Below the pieces are notes generated by a model. The model made no database searches. It saw nothing but the letters and a program-made list of their open reading frames with translations, and was not told the DNA's origin. Shown here one piece after another: positions 38,115 through 44,520 of a stretch of DNA of 64,000 nt; position 1 is the first letter of the stretch, and every line of letters starts with the position of its first letter. Source of the DNA: DATBVX01 sp963705495 (lineage in GTDB: Bacteria; Pseudomonadota; Gammaproteobacteria; Steroidobacterales; Steroidobacteraceae). The position numbers were made by a program, and so were the translations under genes. Location of the stretch: contig CAVPJQ010000005.1 in the NCBI GenBank assembly GCA_963705495.1, forward strand, positions 1 through 64,000. The letters are read 5' to 3'.

Positions 38115-38482
38115 CCGCGAGCCAGCGTCTATGCCATCTCGACGACATACCCGATGGCACAGCACGCGGCTTTCCAGCCCTTGGAGTCGGGGTGGGCAAC
38201 ATTTTTCTCGTCAGGCGCGGCGCTGACGTCTTCGCCTACCGCGACGAATGTCCTCATCAGGGAACGCCGCTCGCGTGGCGCCGGGACGAGTACCTGAGCC
38301 CCGATCGCGAGCGCATCGTCTGCTCCGGGCACGGCGCGGAATTCGAAACTGCGACTGGCCTGTGCCTGCGTGGCCCGTGCATCGGTCAGCACCTCGTCAC
38401 AGTGTCGCTGCATATCGACCGCCACGGAAATGTGTACTTGGGGGCCAGTAGAGACGGGCCGGGAGAACAAGGCAAATACTAG
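38111..38482 (+). CDS. Rieske-type ferredoxin
   Basis: 123 residues from a GTG at 38111 that overlaps the previous stop as GTGA. The [2Fe-2S] Rieske ligands are C47-x-H49 (ECPHQG) and C71-xx-H74 (CSGHGAEF), in a protein too short to be an oxygenase subunit. It could donate electrons to, or reactivate, the extradiol enzyme encoded just upstream, as ferredoxins do in some meta-cleavage operons, or serve the P450. No reductase gene is present in the island. Confidence 0.8.
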   Translation: MTASQRLCHLDDIPDGTARGFPALGVGVGNIFLVRRGADVFAYRDECPHQGTPLAWRRDEYLSPDRERIVCSGHGAEFETATGLCLRGPCIGQHLVTVSLHIDRHGNVYLGASRDGPGEQGKY

Positions 38483-38533
38483 TTGCGGTAGCCGGGGCGC
38501 GCTCGTGCATGACCCTTTGCCACAGGAGGAACG

Positions 38534-38640
38534 ATGCTGAAGATCTACGGCTACGCGGGTCGATCAATGTGCGCAAAGTGACTCTTCGACCAAACGTGCG
38601 ATCGTTGTGGCCTTGGAAGAGGCGGATCAAACGTCATCCC
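38534..38640 (+). pseudogene. Glutathione S-transferase N-terminal fragment, frameshifted
   Basis: A strong AGGAGGA site precedes the ATG at 38534. The frame reads MLKIYGYAGRS and, after a one-base shift, SINVRKV, which is the start of a GST thioredoxin domain (usually MLKIYGxxxSxNVxKV). Similarity ends by about 38590 and a stop follows at about 38640. The well-preserved start suggests recent loss. The right end of module 4 follows directly. Confidence 0.5.
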
Positions 38641-38702
38641 ATTCATGTGGATCCGCCGATCCTTGACTAGAGCGCGGACCGGCCAAGCGAACGCGACTCG
38701 AC

Positions 38703-39077
38703 GGATTTCCTCCCACCAACGCGCAGATTGCCCAGCTCCAGGCGCTTCAGCGTGACGGCGTGGAGGGCTTGGACGCAGCACTTGCGAAAGCCAGCGCCGA
38801 CCTTCGAGCGCTGCCCGTGACGCTCGCCGCGGCCCCGCGCCAGATCGACGTCGAGCGCATTGCTTCCCGGGCGGAAGCGGCCTATCGGTTCGTCATCGAT
38901 AAGCTGGAGAAGGTGTTAGCCGGGAAAGATGAGGAGCAGGCGCCGAGCGTGTTTCGTCGCACCCTCGGCGTGATTGCCGTGGCGCCCGATAATGGTCGGC
39001 TGGTTCCTGTGTACCGCCAGCCGACCGGAGAGGTTATCGCGCAAATACCTGATGAAGCAGGTCACGGGCATTGGTAG
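38703..39077 (+). pseudogene. Recombinase C-terminal remnant, right end of module 4
   Basis: The open frame (NAQIAQLQALQRDGVEGLDA, RIASRAEAAYRFVIDKLEKV, FRRTLGVIAVAPDNGRLVPV) ends in a stop inside the tRNA-end core. A helical segment followed by a beta-rich tail fits the last part of a large serine recombinase. The catalytic serine and zinc-ribbon domains are missing. From 38859 to 39084 it is nearly identical to 43913-44139. Confidence 0.6.
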
Positions 39078-39084
39078 CGGGGGC
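38859..39084 (+). repeat. 226-bp direct repeat, copy 1
   Basis: The recombinase-tail sequence plus att core is repeated at 43913-44139 with scattered substitutions and one indel. Substitutions fall often at third codon positions (VIDKLEKVLAGKDEE against VIDKLAEVLAGKDEE), so both descend from a functional coding sequence. Confidence 0.8.
39072..39084 (-). repeat. att core copy 5 (module 4/5 boundary)
   Basis: A perfect TGGTAGCGGGGGC core with the recombinase tail on its left. On its right (39085-39140) is the left end shared with modules 3 and 4. The stretch from 39141 to the next gene holds nothing I can identify. Confidence 0.8.
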
Positions 39085-39275
39085 CTGCTTTTTGGCTGTG
39101 AGCAATCGACCCATCCCCCTCGTTGCCCCGTGAGAGACCGCAAAAGGTCGGGTCTTCGAGCAAGCAAAAGCCCCAACCGGCGTGCAGCCGAAGGCAGCGG
39201 GTCGATGGCGCTCAGCATGCACGTGATGACGAATAGCTGTGCGAATGACAAGCGCCTGCCTTGTCGAACCGCAGA

Positions 39276-41138
39276 CTAGCGCCGCGGTATCATCCCCCAG
39301 CACGGCACACTGTCTTCCCATTTGTTGTGCGTCAGCCGAATAGGTTCAAGCGTTCCATCCACGGGTAGGGCGAAAATCTCGCCGTAAGGCTGGTTGCTAT
39401 CCGATAAGGGCGCTTCGTCGTTCAGCCAGGCGCTGTTGGAAACGAAGGCGATCCATTTTCCGTCCGGAGAAAAGCTTGGGTGTACGGTAGGTCCGGGTTC
39501 CTCATATACGCGCGGAGTGCCTGCCGGCTTGCCTTGCTTCAGCGGCTGAATATAGATCGCGTCGTGAACGTACGCGAGCAGGTTCTTGTTCGCGGAGATG
39601 GTTGGCATCGTGTCCGTATCATCGTCAGTCGTGATCCGACGCACATTCGTGCCGTCCGAACTCATCATGTAGATGTCATTGTTGCCGTCTCGGCTGCTGC
39701 GAAACACCATCTCCTTGCCGTCGTCCGTCAGATCTGGAAATGCGTTGTTGCCGAGCTTGCCCCCCGTCAGGTTCGTGGCTTTCGTCCCGTCGCCATGAAC
39801 CGTCCAGATGTCCACGATGGCACCGCGCGAAAACATCGGCCCGACCGTGAAAGCGATCAGGTCTCCGTGGCGCGACCAGCTCGTGGCCCAAACGGATGCC
39901 TTTGCTGCCGGACGAAAGAGTTCACGCACGCCCGAACCGTCTGGATGGGCCGCGATGAGATACATGTCGTCCAGGTTGCCCGGCGACTTGACTTGAGCCG
40001 CTGCGATCTCGTGTCCATCCGGGCCGATCGAGCAAAAGAGCGCGTGTATCCCTTGAACTTCAAGCACGCGATCAGGCAACGACACGGTGTCGTGCGCACC
40101 GAGGGCAACAAACGGGAGGCTGGTATTTCCTGCCGCAGTTGTGTGTCTGTGCGTGCAAGTCATCCGTTCGCTCGTCGGATCGAACGCTGGGCCACGGCAA
40201 TCCACCTGCGCTTCGCTTTCGCGACGGAGGTCTGTTCCGTCCTCCGCCACTGACATGACGACGAAGCCGTCCGGCGTTTCGGCACCAAACGCGATCCGCC
40301 CACTCCGCATGACCGCGGGCGACAACGCATTCAATTCAGTTGGCGTGAGCGGGCGTTGGTGAGTTCCATCCGAGTTCATCGCCCAGATGCGGTAGCTCTC
40401 GCGGTACTCGCCGGAATAGTAGAACAAGGTCTTGCCATCACGCGACCATGCGGGTGATCCGCTCATCGGGTTCGAGGTAGTGAGCTTTCGCGGCGCCGAT
40501 CCATCGCGATCGATCACGTAGATCTCGGCTTGGTAGGGGTACGGACGGTCGAAGCCGCGATCGCTGCTGAACGCGATCTGCTTGCCGTCGGGGGACACCG
40601 CGGGACGAAAATCGCCATCCGGGTGTCGCGTTAGATTCGTCGCTTGATGGCTGTTGACAGGTGCCATCGGCTCAAACGGCATCGCGAACATATCCGCGTT
40701 GCCGTCACGATCGCTCACGAAGAACAGTGTCTTGCCGTCGGGCGCAAACGCAGGCGCGCCATCCATGAATTGACCATGGGTCAGCGGCACAGGTGCGCTG
40801 GGATGGGTCAGGTCGAAGGCGTAGAGATGGGCATTGCCAGACGAGTCCGCAGTGAAGACGATCCAGCGACCGTCGGGCGAAAACGTCGCGTCGTAACTGA
40901 GCGCCGCGCCCGACGAGATCTGTCGTGGCGAAACTCGCGGCTCAAAGAGATACACGTCCAACGCGGCAGGACGACGCGTTGTGTAAACAATGCGTTCGTG
41001 AGCCAGTTCCGTTGCCCAGAGTGGCGTCGCGATCGCCACCCACGCGACGCCGACCACGAGCACACACAACGAAATGGATAGCGAGCGCGGCCCGTGTGGC
41101 CTCAACACTTGCTTCAGGCTCGATGTGGTCTGCAACAT
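39276..41138 (-). CDS. Secreted WD40-like (PD40/TolB-type) beta-propeller protein
   Basis: 620 residues with an N-terminal hydrophobic segment (SISLCVLVVGVAWVAIATPLWA) and about ten PD40 repeats, recognisable by FSPDGRWIVFTADSSGNAHL, FAPDGKTLFFVSDRDGNADM, VSPDGKQIAFSSDRG and SWSRHGDLIAF. Such propellers form TolB-like periplasmic scaffolds or the N-terminal half of prolyl oligopeptidases; no peptidase domain follows here. It is the largest gene of module 5 and is intact. Confidence 0.8.
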   Translation of the reverse strand: MLQTTSSLKQVLRPHGPRSLSISLCVLVVGVAWVAIATPLWATELAHERIVYTTRRPAALDVYLFEPRVSPRQISSGAALSYDATFSPDGRWIVFTADSSGNAHLYAFDLTHPSAPVPLTHGQFMDGAPAFAPDGKTLFFVSDRDGNADMFAMPFEPMAPVNSHQATNLTRHPDGDFRPAVSPDGKQIAFSSDRGFDRPYPYQAEIYVIDRDGSAPRKLTTSNPMSGSPAWSRDGKTLFYYSGEYRESYRIWAMNSDGTHQRPLTPTELNALSPAVMRSGRIAFGAETPDGFVVMSVAEDGTDLRRESEAQVDCRGPAFDPTSERMTCTHRHTTAAGNTSLPFVALGAHDTVSLPDRVLEVQGIHALFCSIGPDGHEIAAAQVKSPGNLDDMYLIAAHPDGSGVRELFRPAAKASVWATSWSRHGDLIAFTVGPMFSRGAIVDIWTVHGDGTKATNLTGGKLGNNAFPDLTDDGKEMVFRSSRDGNNDIYMMSSDGTNVRRITTDDDTDTMPTISANKNLLAYVHDAIYIQPLKQGKPAGTPRVYEEPGPTVHPSFSPDGKWIAFVSNSAWLNDEAPLSDSNQPYGEIFALPVDGTLEPIRLTHNKWEDSVPCWGMIPRR

Positions 41139-41188
41139 GGGTCAGGGAGACATCTGACCAGCATCCTACGCCTAGCCTGGCAAATGTC

Positions 41189-41286
41189 CGCTTCGGGTCG
41201 ATAGCGGACAAATGAAAAGGCCCCGGCGGTTCGCGTCGAGGCCTATATATTAAAGAGTAGCGGGGGCCCGATTCGCTAATTTCCGC
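41189..41286. repeat. Terminator plus tRNA-end relic, copy 1
   Basis: CGCTTCGGGTCGATAGCGGAC, a GC hairpin (41215-41247), an AT-rich spacer, GTAGCGGGGGC and GATTCGCTAATTTCCG recur in the same order at 43347-43436. The order tRNA end, spacer, hairpin (minus strand) is the same as at 187-242. I infer relics of a tRNA-fMet downstream flank inside module 5. Confidence 0.6.
41215..41247 (-). terminator. Hairpin terminator next to tRNA-end relic
   Basis: GGCCTCGACGCG-AAC-CGCCGGGGCC followed by TTTT on the minus strand. It is the same type as the hairpins at 187, 43373 and 44470. Confidence 0.6.
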
Positions 41287-41478
41287 AGGCGGCGTCCCCT
41301 CATCCGTGCAGCTTGACGCCCATGAGGTTATTTCGCTTGCCGAGGCCACGCACTCCCTCCTTCCTCCGAAGTAGCGCCAGGAAAGTTTCCTTTAGCGAAC
41401 ATACGTGGTCGTCGTTTCGTCTTCCATCTGGCGCGCTTCGCGCCCACCTAGCGCTTGATCGTGCTGGTCGCAGTTTTC

Positions 41479-41755
41479 CTATGGCGGAAGCGCCGTATCC
41501 GGAACATGTTGGCGCCGCAACTCGGAATTCAGCTGAGCCCTCGCCAAGTCAGCGTTTGCGTCGGCCGTGTTCCTCTCCGTTTTGAGCGTGGCTGTTCGCT
41601 CCTCCCGGCTACCTAGACTGGCGTCCAACACCAGCAACGCGCGCTCCTTCGCCTCTGTTTTGCTTAGCTCGGGCGAGACATTCGGATCAAACGCGCCAAA
41701 TTTGCGCCACTAATTGTCCCAGTGACAGGCTCGTCGACCTCACCGATGCCGAACT
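41479..41755 (-). pseudogene. Coiled-coil protein fragment, frameshifted
   Basis: On the minus strand a frame reads KFGAFDPNVSPELSKTEAKE, then SREERTATLKTERNTADANA, and stops at 41479. Upstream, another frame gives IGEVDEPVTGTISGA and joins it after a shift near 41705. The heptad-like charged/Ala pattern suggests a helical tail. Family unknown. Plus-strand DNA to 42052 holds no supportable gene. Confidence 0.4.
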
Positions 41756-41916
41756 TGCTGATGCAAGGCGACGCCCCGGCATGGCGACGTGTCGGTGTCT
41801 TCCTTGCGGTTGACAACGCAGCGCCCATCCATTGCGCTAGCGAGTCAATCGGCGCAGCATGTGGGCTGTGGAAGTCACGGGCTACTCAATGTGGTACCCC
41901 ATACGACACCGCACAG

Positions 41917-41946
41917 AGGGCCGTTCGCGACGGCCCTTTCTAATTT
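41917..41946 (+). terminator. Rho-independent terminator
   Basis: AGGGCCG-TTCGCGA-CGGCCCT followed by TTCTAATTT. The stem is perfect, with a T-rich tail on the plus strand. What it terminates is unclear, as no intact plus-strand gene lies just upstream. Confidence 0.6.
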
Positions 41947-42052
41947 CTGTCACCGCCGGTTCGGGTCTGCGCCGGAGATAGAATCCAAACATTCCCGCCA
42001 GATATCCCCCTGCTCATCAGAAACGTAAGGCAACGTAGAGGAGGCGAGGGAC

Positions 42053-42685
42053 ATGAAGATCGTAACGATGATTGTGGTGCTGTTGCTCGGTGCTTGCGCA
42101 TCGCAGGTGGATCGTGGGCAGCGGTTATTTTTCAACTGTGATGTAGATCGCGCCACGTTCCAGTGCAAGAAGGGCAGCGCGGGGCCTGCGGCGTTTGCGG
42201 GCAATGGACGCACGTGTGCGACCTGCCATTCGCCGCTAGACAACTTTTCGATCAGTCCGACGACGATTCAGGGGTTGCCGAAGACGGATCCCTTGTTCGT
42301 GGATGTGCCTGGGCTCGAGAACAGCGACAACCTGCTCGCGTTCGGGCTGATTTTGGTCAATGCGCCGGGGCCGATCGTAGAGTTTCGCGAAACGCCCAAG
42401 CTGACGCATCTGCGGGATCTGTGCAGTTCCAGTGGCAAGTGCGGGCCGCTCGGGCTGCGCGGGGACCGGGAACGGGATCTGTGCAAGTTCTCAAACCAGG
42501 CGATCGCGAACCATCTCACCAAGGACATCCAGCGTCGGCCCGGCGTCGACTTCAAGACGATGACGGAGAGTGAATGCGAGGCAATGGTCGCCTACCTCCT
42601 CTCCGAGCGCGTCGCGGATGTCAAAGCGCCCGCCAAGAGCGAAGCGAATGAGGCGAAGGCGCAGATGGAGGGGATGAAACCATGA
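42053..42685 (+). CDS. Lipoprotein with CxxCH haem-binding motif
   Basis: 210 residues with a lipoprotein signal (MKIVTMIVVLLLGAC, lipobox LGAC). One CATCH motif follows at about residues 55-59 (NGRTCATCHSPLDNF) and four further cysteines around FNCD, FQCKK, LCSSSGKCG and LCKFSN. The spacing resembles di-haem peroxidase or cytochrome-associated periplasmic proteins, but only one CxxCH is present. The C-terminus is charged and low-complexity. GAGG lies upstream of the ATG. The 360 bp after it hold no gene I can see. Confidence 0.65.
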   Translation: MKIVTMIVVLLLGACASQVDRGQRLFFNCDVDRATFQCKKGSAGPAAFAGNGRTCATCHSPLDNFSISPTTIQGLPKTDPLFVDVPGLENSDNLLAFGLILVNAPGPIVEFRETPKLTHLRDLCSSSGKCGPLGLRGDRERDLCKFSNQAIANHLTKDIQRRPGVDFKTMTESECEAMVAYLLSERVADVKAPAKSEANEAKAQMEGMKP

Positions 42686-43043
42686 GCGGTCGAAATCTTC
42701 CACCCAGATAGAGCAAGAGTTGGACCCTTGCACCGACTGCTGGCGGCCCACCGGCCAACATCGTGAGTCTCGCGGATCATCGAGCCAGTGCAGCCAGTCG
42801 ACGCGCTGAGGTCCACGCGGGAAACGACAGCAGATAACTAGCCTTAGATGAAAGCTGGCAGCGGCGATCATGCTGCTAGCGGGAGGCCCTATTGAATGCA
42901 ACGCACGGCGCGAATCTGGCGGGAGTAGCTAATTATGGTGTTCCGGGTGACGACCGACGGGACTCCTCGACGTTTCATACAGTGTGCAAACACGGTAATT
43001 ACCGGATGGACGGTCGATTACTCGCGATCGCAAAATGCGCGCC

Positions 43044-43293
43044 ATGCCGCGCCCGATCACGAAGTTCTCTGACCACTTCGGTCAGTTTGAAATCATATTG
43101 ATTTGCGGCAAGTGCGGGCATCGCCGCGAGACTGAGCCACACTACACTCGCCAAACTTTGCCGCGTGCCGATGGAGACGGTAATTGAGGATGCGTTGAAA
43201 CGGCTGCGCTGTTCGCAGTGCGGAGCAAAGGAATGCACGCACACTGCAAGCTTGCCGAGAAAGCCCCGAGGTTATTCGTCGTTGCGAAGGTGA
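43044..43293 (+). pseudogene. Zinc-ribbon protein, frameshifted
   Basis: Starts MPRPITKFSDHFGQFEIILI and CGKCGHRRETEPH, then shifts by one base near 43140 and continues LCRVPMETVIEDALKRLRCS with QCGAKECTHTASLPRKPRGY. Two CxxC pairs form a plausible zinc ribbon. Repaired length about 82 residues. Small proteins with this MPRP...CxxCGHxR...RCSxCGAK layout are common but uncharacterised. Confidence 0.55.
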
Positions 43294-43346
43294 GAGGTGT
43301 TTGCACTCTGAGCCACTCCACCGCGGGTTCGGTGACGTGGCGGTCG

Positions 43347-43436
43347 CGCTTCGGGTCGATGGCGGACAAATGAAAAGGCCCCGGCGGTTCGCGTCGAGGC
43401 CTTAGTAAGAAGTGGCAGCGGGATTGCTAATTTCCG
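43347..43436. repeat. Terminator plus tRNA-end relic, copy 2
   Basis: The second copy of the 41189-41286 repeat. The core is degraded to TGGCAGCGGG, while the hairpin (43373-43404), AGTAAGAAGT spacer and GCTAATTTCC tail are kept. The spacer closely matches the AATTAAGAAGT-type spacer at 220-230. Confidence 0.6.
43373..43404 (-). terminator. Hairpin terminator next to degraded tRNA-end relic
   Basis: AAGGCCTCGACGCG-AAC-CGCCGGGGCC then TTTT on the minus strand; near-identical to the hairpin at 41215. Confidence 0.6.
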
Positions 43437-43516
43437 ACGTCGCTTAAGGTCACATGGGACGCATAGGTTAGGGCTGCATACCCGTTCGTTGCGATCCCGA
43501 GATCCCGCCGCAGAGC

Positions 43517-43807
43517 CTACGGCATTTTGCCGATGATTTTCTTGATCTCGTCTACAGAAAAGCCGCGCAACGTCTGCGTTCGCACGTTGCCAAGCGAACT
43601 CACTTTCAGCAGCGCGGTCATCGCCGCTTCATCGGTGCCCTCTGTGACTATCACAATGTCGTAATTCCCGACGGTGTAATACGCGCTCTTCACCGCTACG
43701 TCGAGCTTTTCAGCCATCGCCTTGAACGCTTCGAGCCGAGCCGGCGAGTCTTTGACGTTCCGGATCCCCTGATCCGTAAAGTTTAATAGGCTTATAAACG
43801 TTGCCAT
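43517..43807 (-). CDS. GYD-domain protein
   Basis: 96 residues, the usual GYD-family length. MATFISLLNFTDQGIRNVKD opens it, and the conserved GNYDIVIVTEGTDEAAMTAL follows at about residues 47-66. GGAGG precedes the ATG (GGAGGTGGACC). Function of the family is unknown; the fold is ferredoxin-like. Intact, last gene of module 5 before the recombinase remnant. Confidence 0.85.
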   Translation of the reverse strand: MATFISLLNFTDQGIRNVKDSPARLEAFKAMAEKLDVAVKSAYYTVGNYDIVIVTEGTDEAAMTALLKVSSLGNVRTQTLRGFSVDEIKKIIGKMP

Positions 43808-43909
43808 GGTCCACCTCCGTTGTTGAGTGAGGCCTTTCTTGGCGGTCGACTGATCGCTACGTCCTTACTTAAGCACGGTCCTGAGCCGTGTGCCACTAGG
43901 GCTTGTCGT

Positions 43910-44170
43910 GCGATTGCTTCCCGGGCGGAAGCGGCCTATCGATTCGTCATCGACAAGTTGGCGGAAGTGTTAGCCGGGAAAGACGAGGAGGAGGCGCGGA
44001 GCGTGTTTCGTCGCACCCTCGGCGTGATTACCGTGGCGCCCGATAACGGTCGATTGGTAGCTGTGTACCGCCAACCGACCGGAGAGATAATCGCGCAAAT
44101 ACTTGATGAAGCAGGTCACACGGCATTGGTAGCGGGGGCAGGATTTGAACCTGCGACCTTCGGGTTATGA
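43910..44170 (+). pseudogene. Recombinase C-terminal remnant reading into tRNA-fMet
   Basis: The frame ASRAEAAYRFVIDKLAEVLA, VFRRTLGVITVAPDNGRLVA, YRQPTGEIIAQILDEAGH continues through the tRNA gene as LVAGAGFEPATFGL and stops in the anticodon region. GAGFEPATFGL is a widespread recombinase/integrase C-terminus produced exactly this way. The N-terminal part is absent, and upstream sequence (43820-43909) does not match module 4. It marks the right end of module 5. Confidence 0.65.
43913..44139 (+). repeat. 226-bp direct repeat, copy 2
   Basis: Partner of 38859-39084; it ends with the att core inside the intact tRNA gene. Confidence 0.8.
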
Positions 44171-44203
44171 GCCCGACGAGCTGCCAGACTGCTCCACCCC
44201 GCA
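44127..44203 (-). tRNA. tRNA-fMet (CAT), island attachment site
   Basis: A 77-nt cloverleaf. Acceptor TGCGGGG/CCCCGCT with an unpaired 1-72 position (U1, U72), D arm GAGC/GCTC, anticodon arm TCGGG-CTCATAA-CCCGA, variable AGGTC, T arm GCAGG-TTCAAAT-CCTGC and encoded CCA. The mismatch at 1-72 and three G-C pairs below the anticodon loop are initiator hallmarks. The tRNA remains complete because its 3' end is restored by the integrated module. Its promoter side lies to the right. Confidence 0.9.
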
Positions 44204-44259
44204 CCTGAGGGACGCGGATTCTACAGAAGCGGCTCCCTCAATAGCAAGGCACAAGCCGC

Positions 44260-44463
44260 GTGACACCGAAACACTCGCTTCCGTCCGCGCAGGCCAGGAA
44301 CTCCCTCACGTCCGGCAACAATGAGCTCGCGGTGCGCGTCAGCATGACGGACACGCTCGCTCTGAGTGTCGCGTACACCGTGCGTCACAACACCAATCCA
44401 CCCGAAGGGCTCGAAAAGACCGATCAGCTGACGACTGTGAACCTTGCCTACTCGATCAAGTGA
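44260..44463 (+). pseudogene. 3' end of a DUF481 outer-membrane protein gene
   Basis: The last 45 residues (LALSVAYTVRHNTNPPEGLE, KTDQLTTVNLAYSIK-stop) match the C-terminal strands of DUF481/YdiY-type proteins, which end in a KTD-xLTTVNLxYxxx beta-strand. Upstream of about 44290 the match is lost, and the tRNA gene follows. So only the 3' end of a once larger gene (usually about 250-350 residues) remains. Confidence 0.55.
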
Positions 44464-44467
44464 GTCA

Positions 44468-44500
44468 AAAAAAGGCCCCGGCGGTTTGCGCCGAGGCCTT
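44468..44500 (-). terminator. Terminator of the bactofilin genes
   Basis: On the minus strand AAGGCCTCGGCG-CAAAC-CGCCGGGGCCTT is followed by a run of seven T. It lies 20 bp after the second bactofilin stop; the hairpin may also serve the DUF481 remnant. Confidence 0.75.
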
Positions 44501-44520
44501 ACGCGATCACGGACCGGCCA

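Larger units (their letters stand above)
230..44139. mobile_element. Composite genomic-island array integrated at tRNA-fMet
   Basis: Six direct copies of the tRNA 3' end (230, 1321, 10529, 15328, 39072, 44127) delimit five modules of about 1.1, 9.2, 4.8, 23.7 and 5.1 kb. The segments left of the cores at 1321, 10529, 39072 and 44127 read as C-terminal ends of large serine recombinases. The segments right of 10529, 15328 and 39072 share a conserved left end of roughly 55-110 bp. Tandem insertion at one tRNA by related recombinases explains the layout. No full-length recombinase is in the window, so each module would need one in trans or has lost its own. Confidence 0.75.

Noticed and set aside
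43142..43369. Small minus-strand frame beginning MSAIDPKR
   Set aside because: It arises from a repeated intergenic hairpin (also near 41190), a common source of spurious ORFs.
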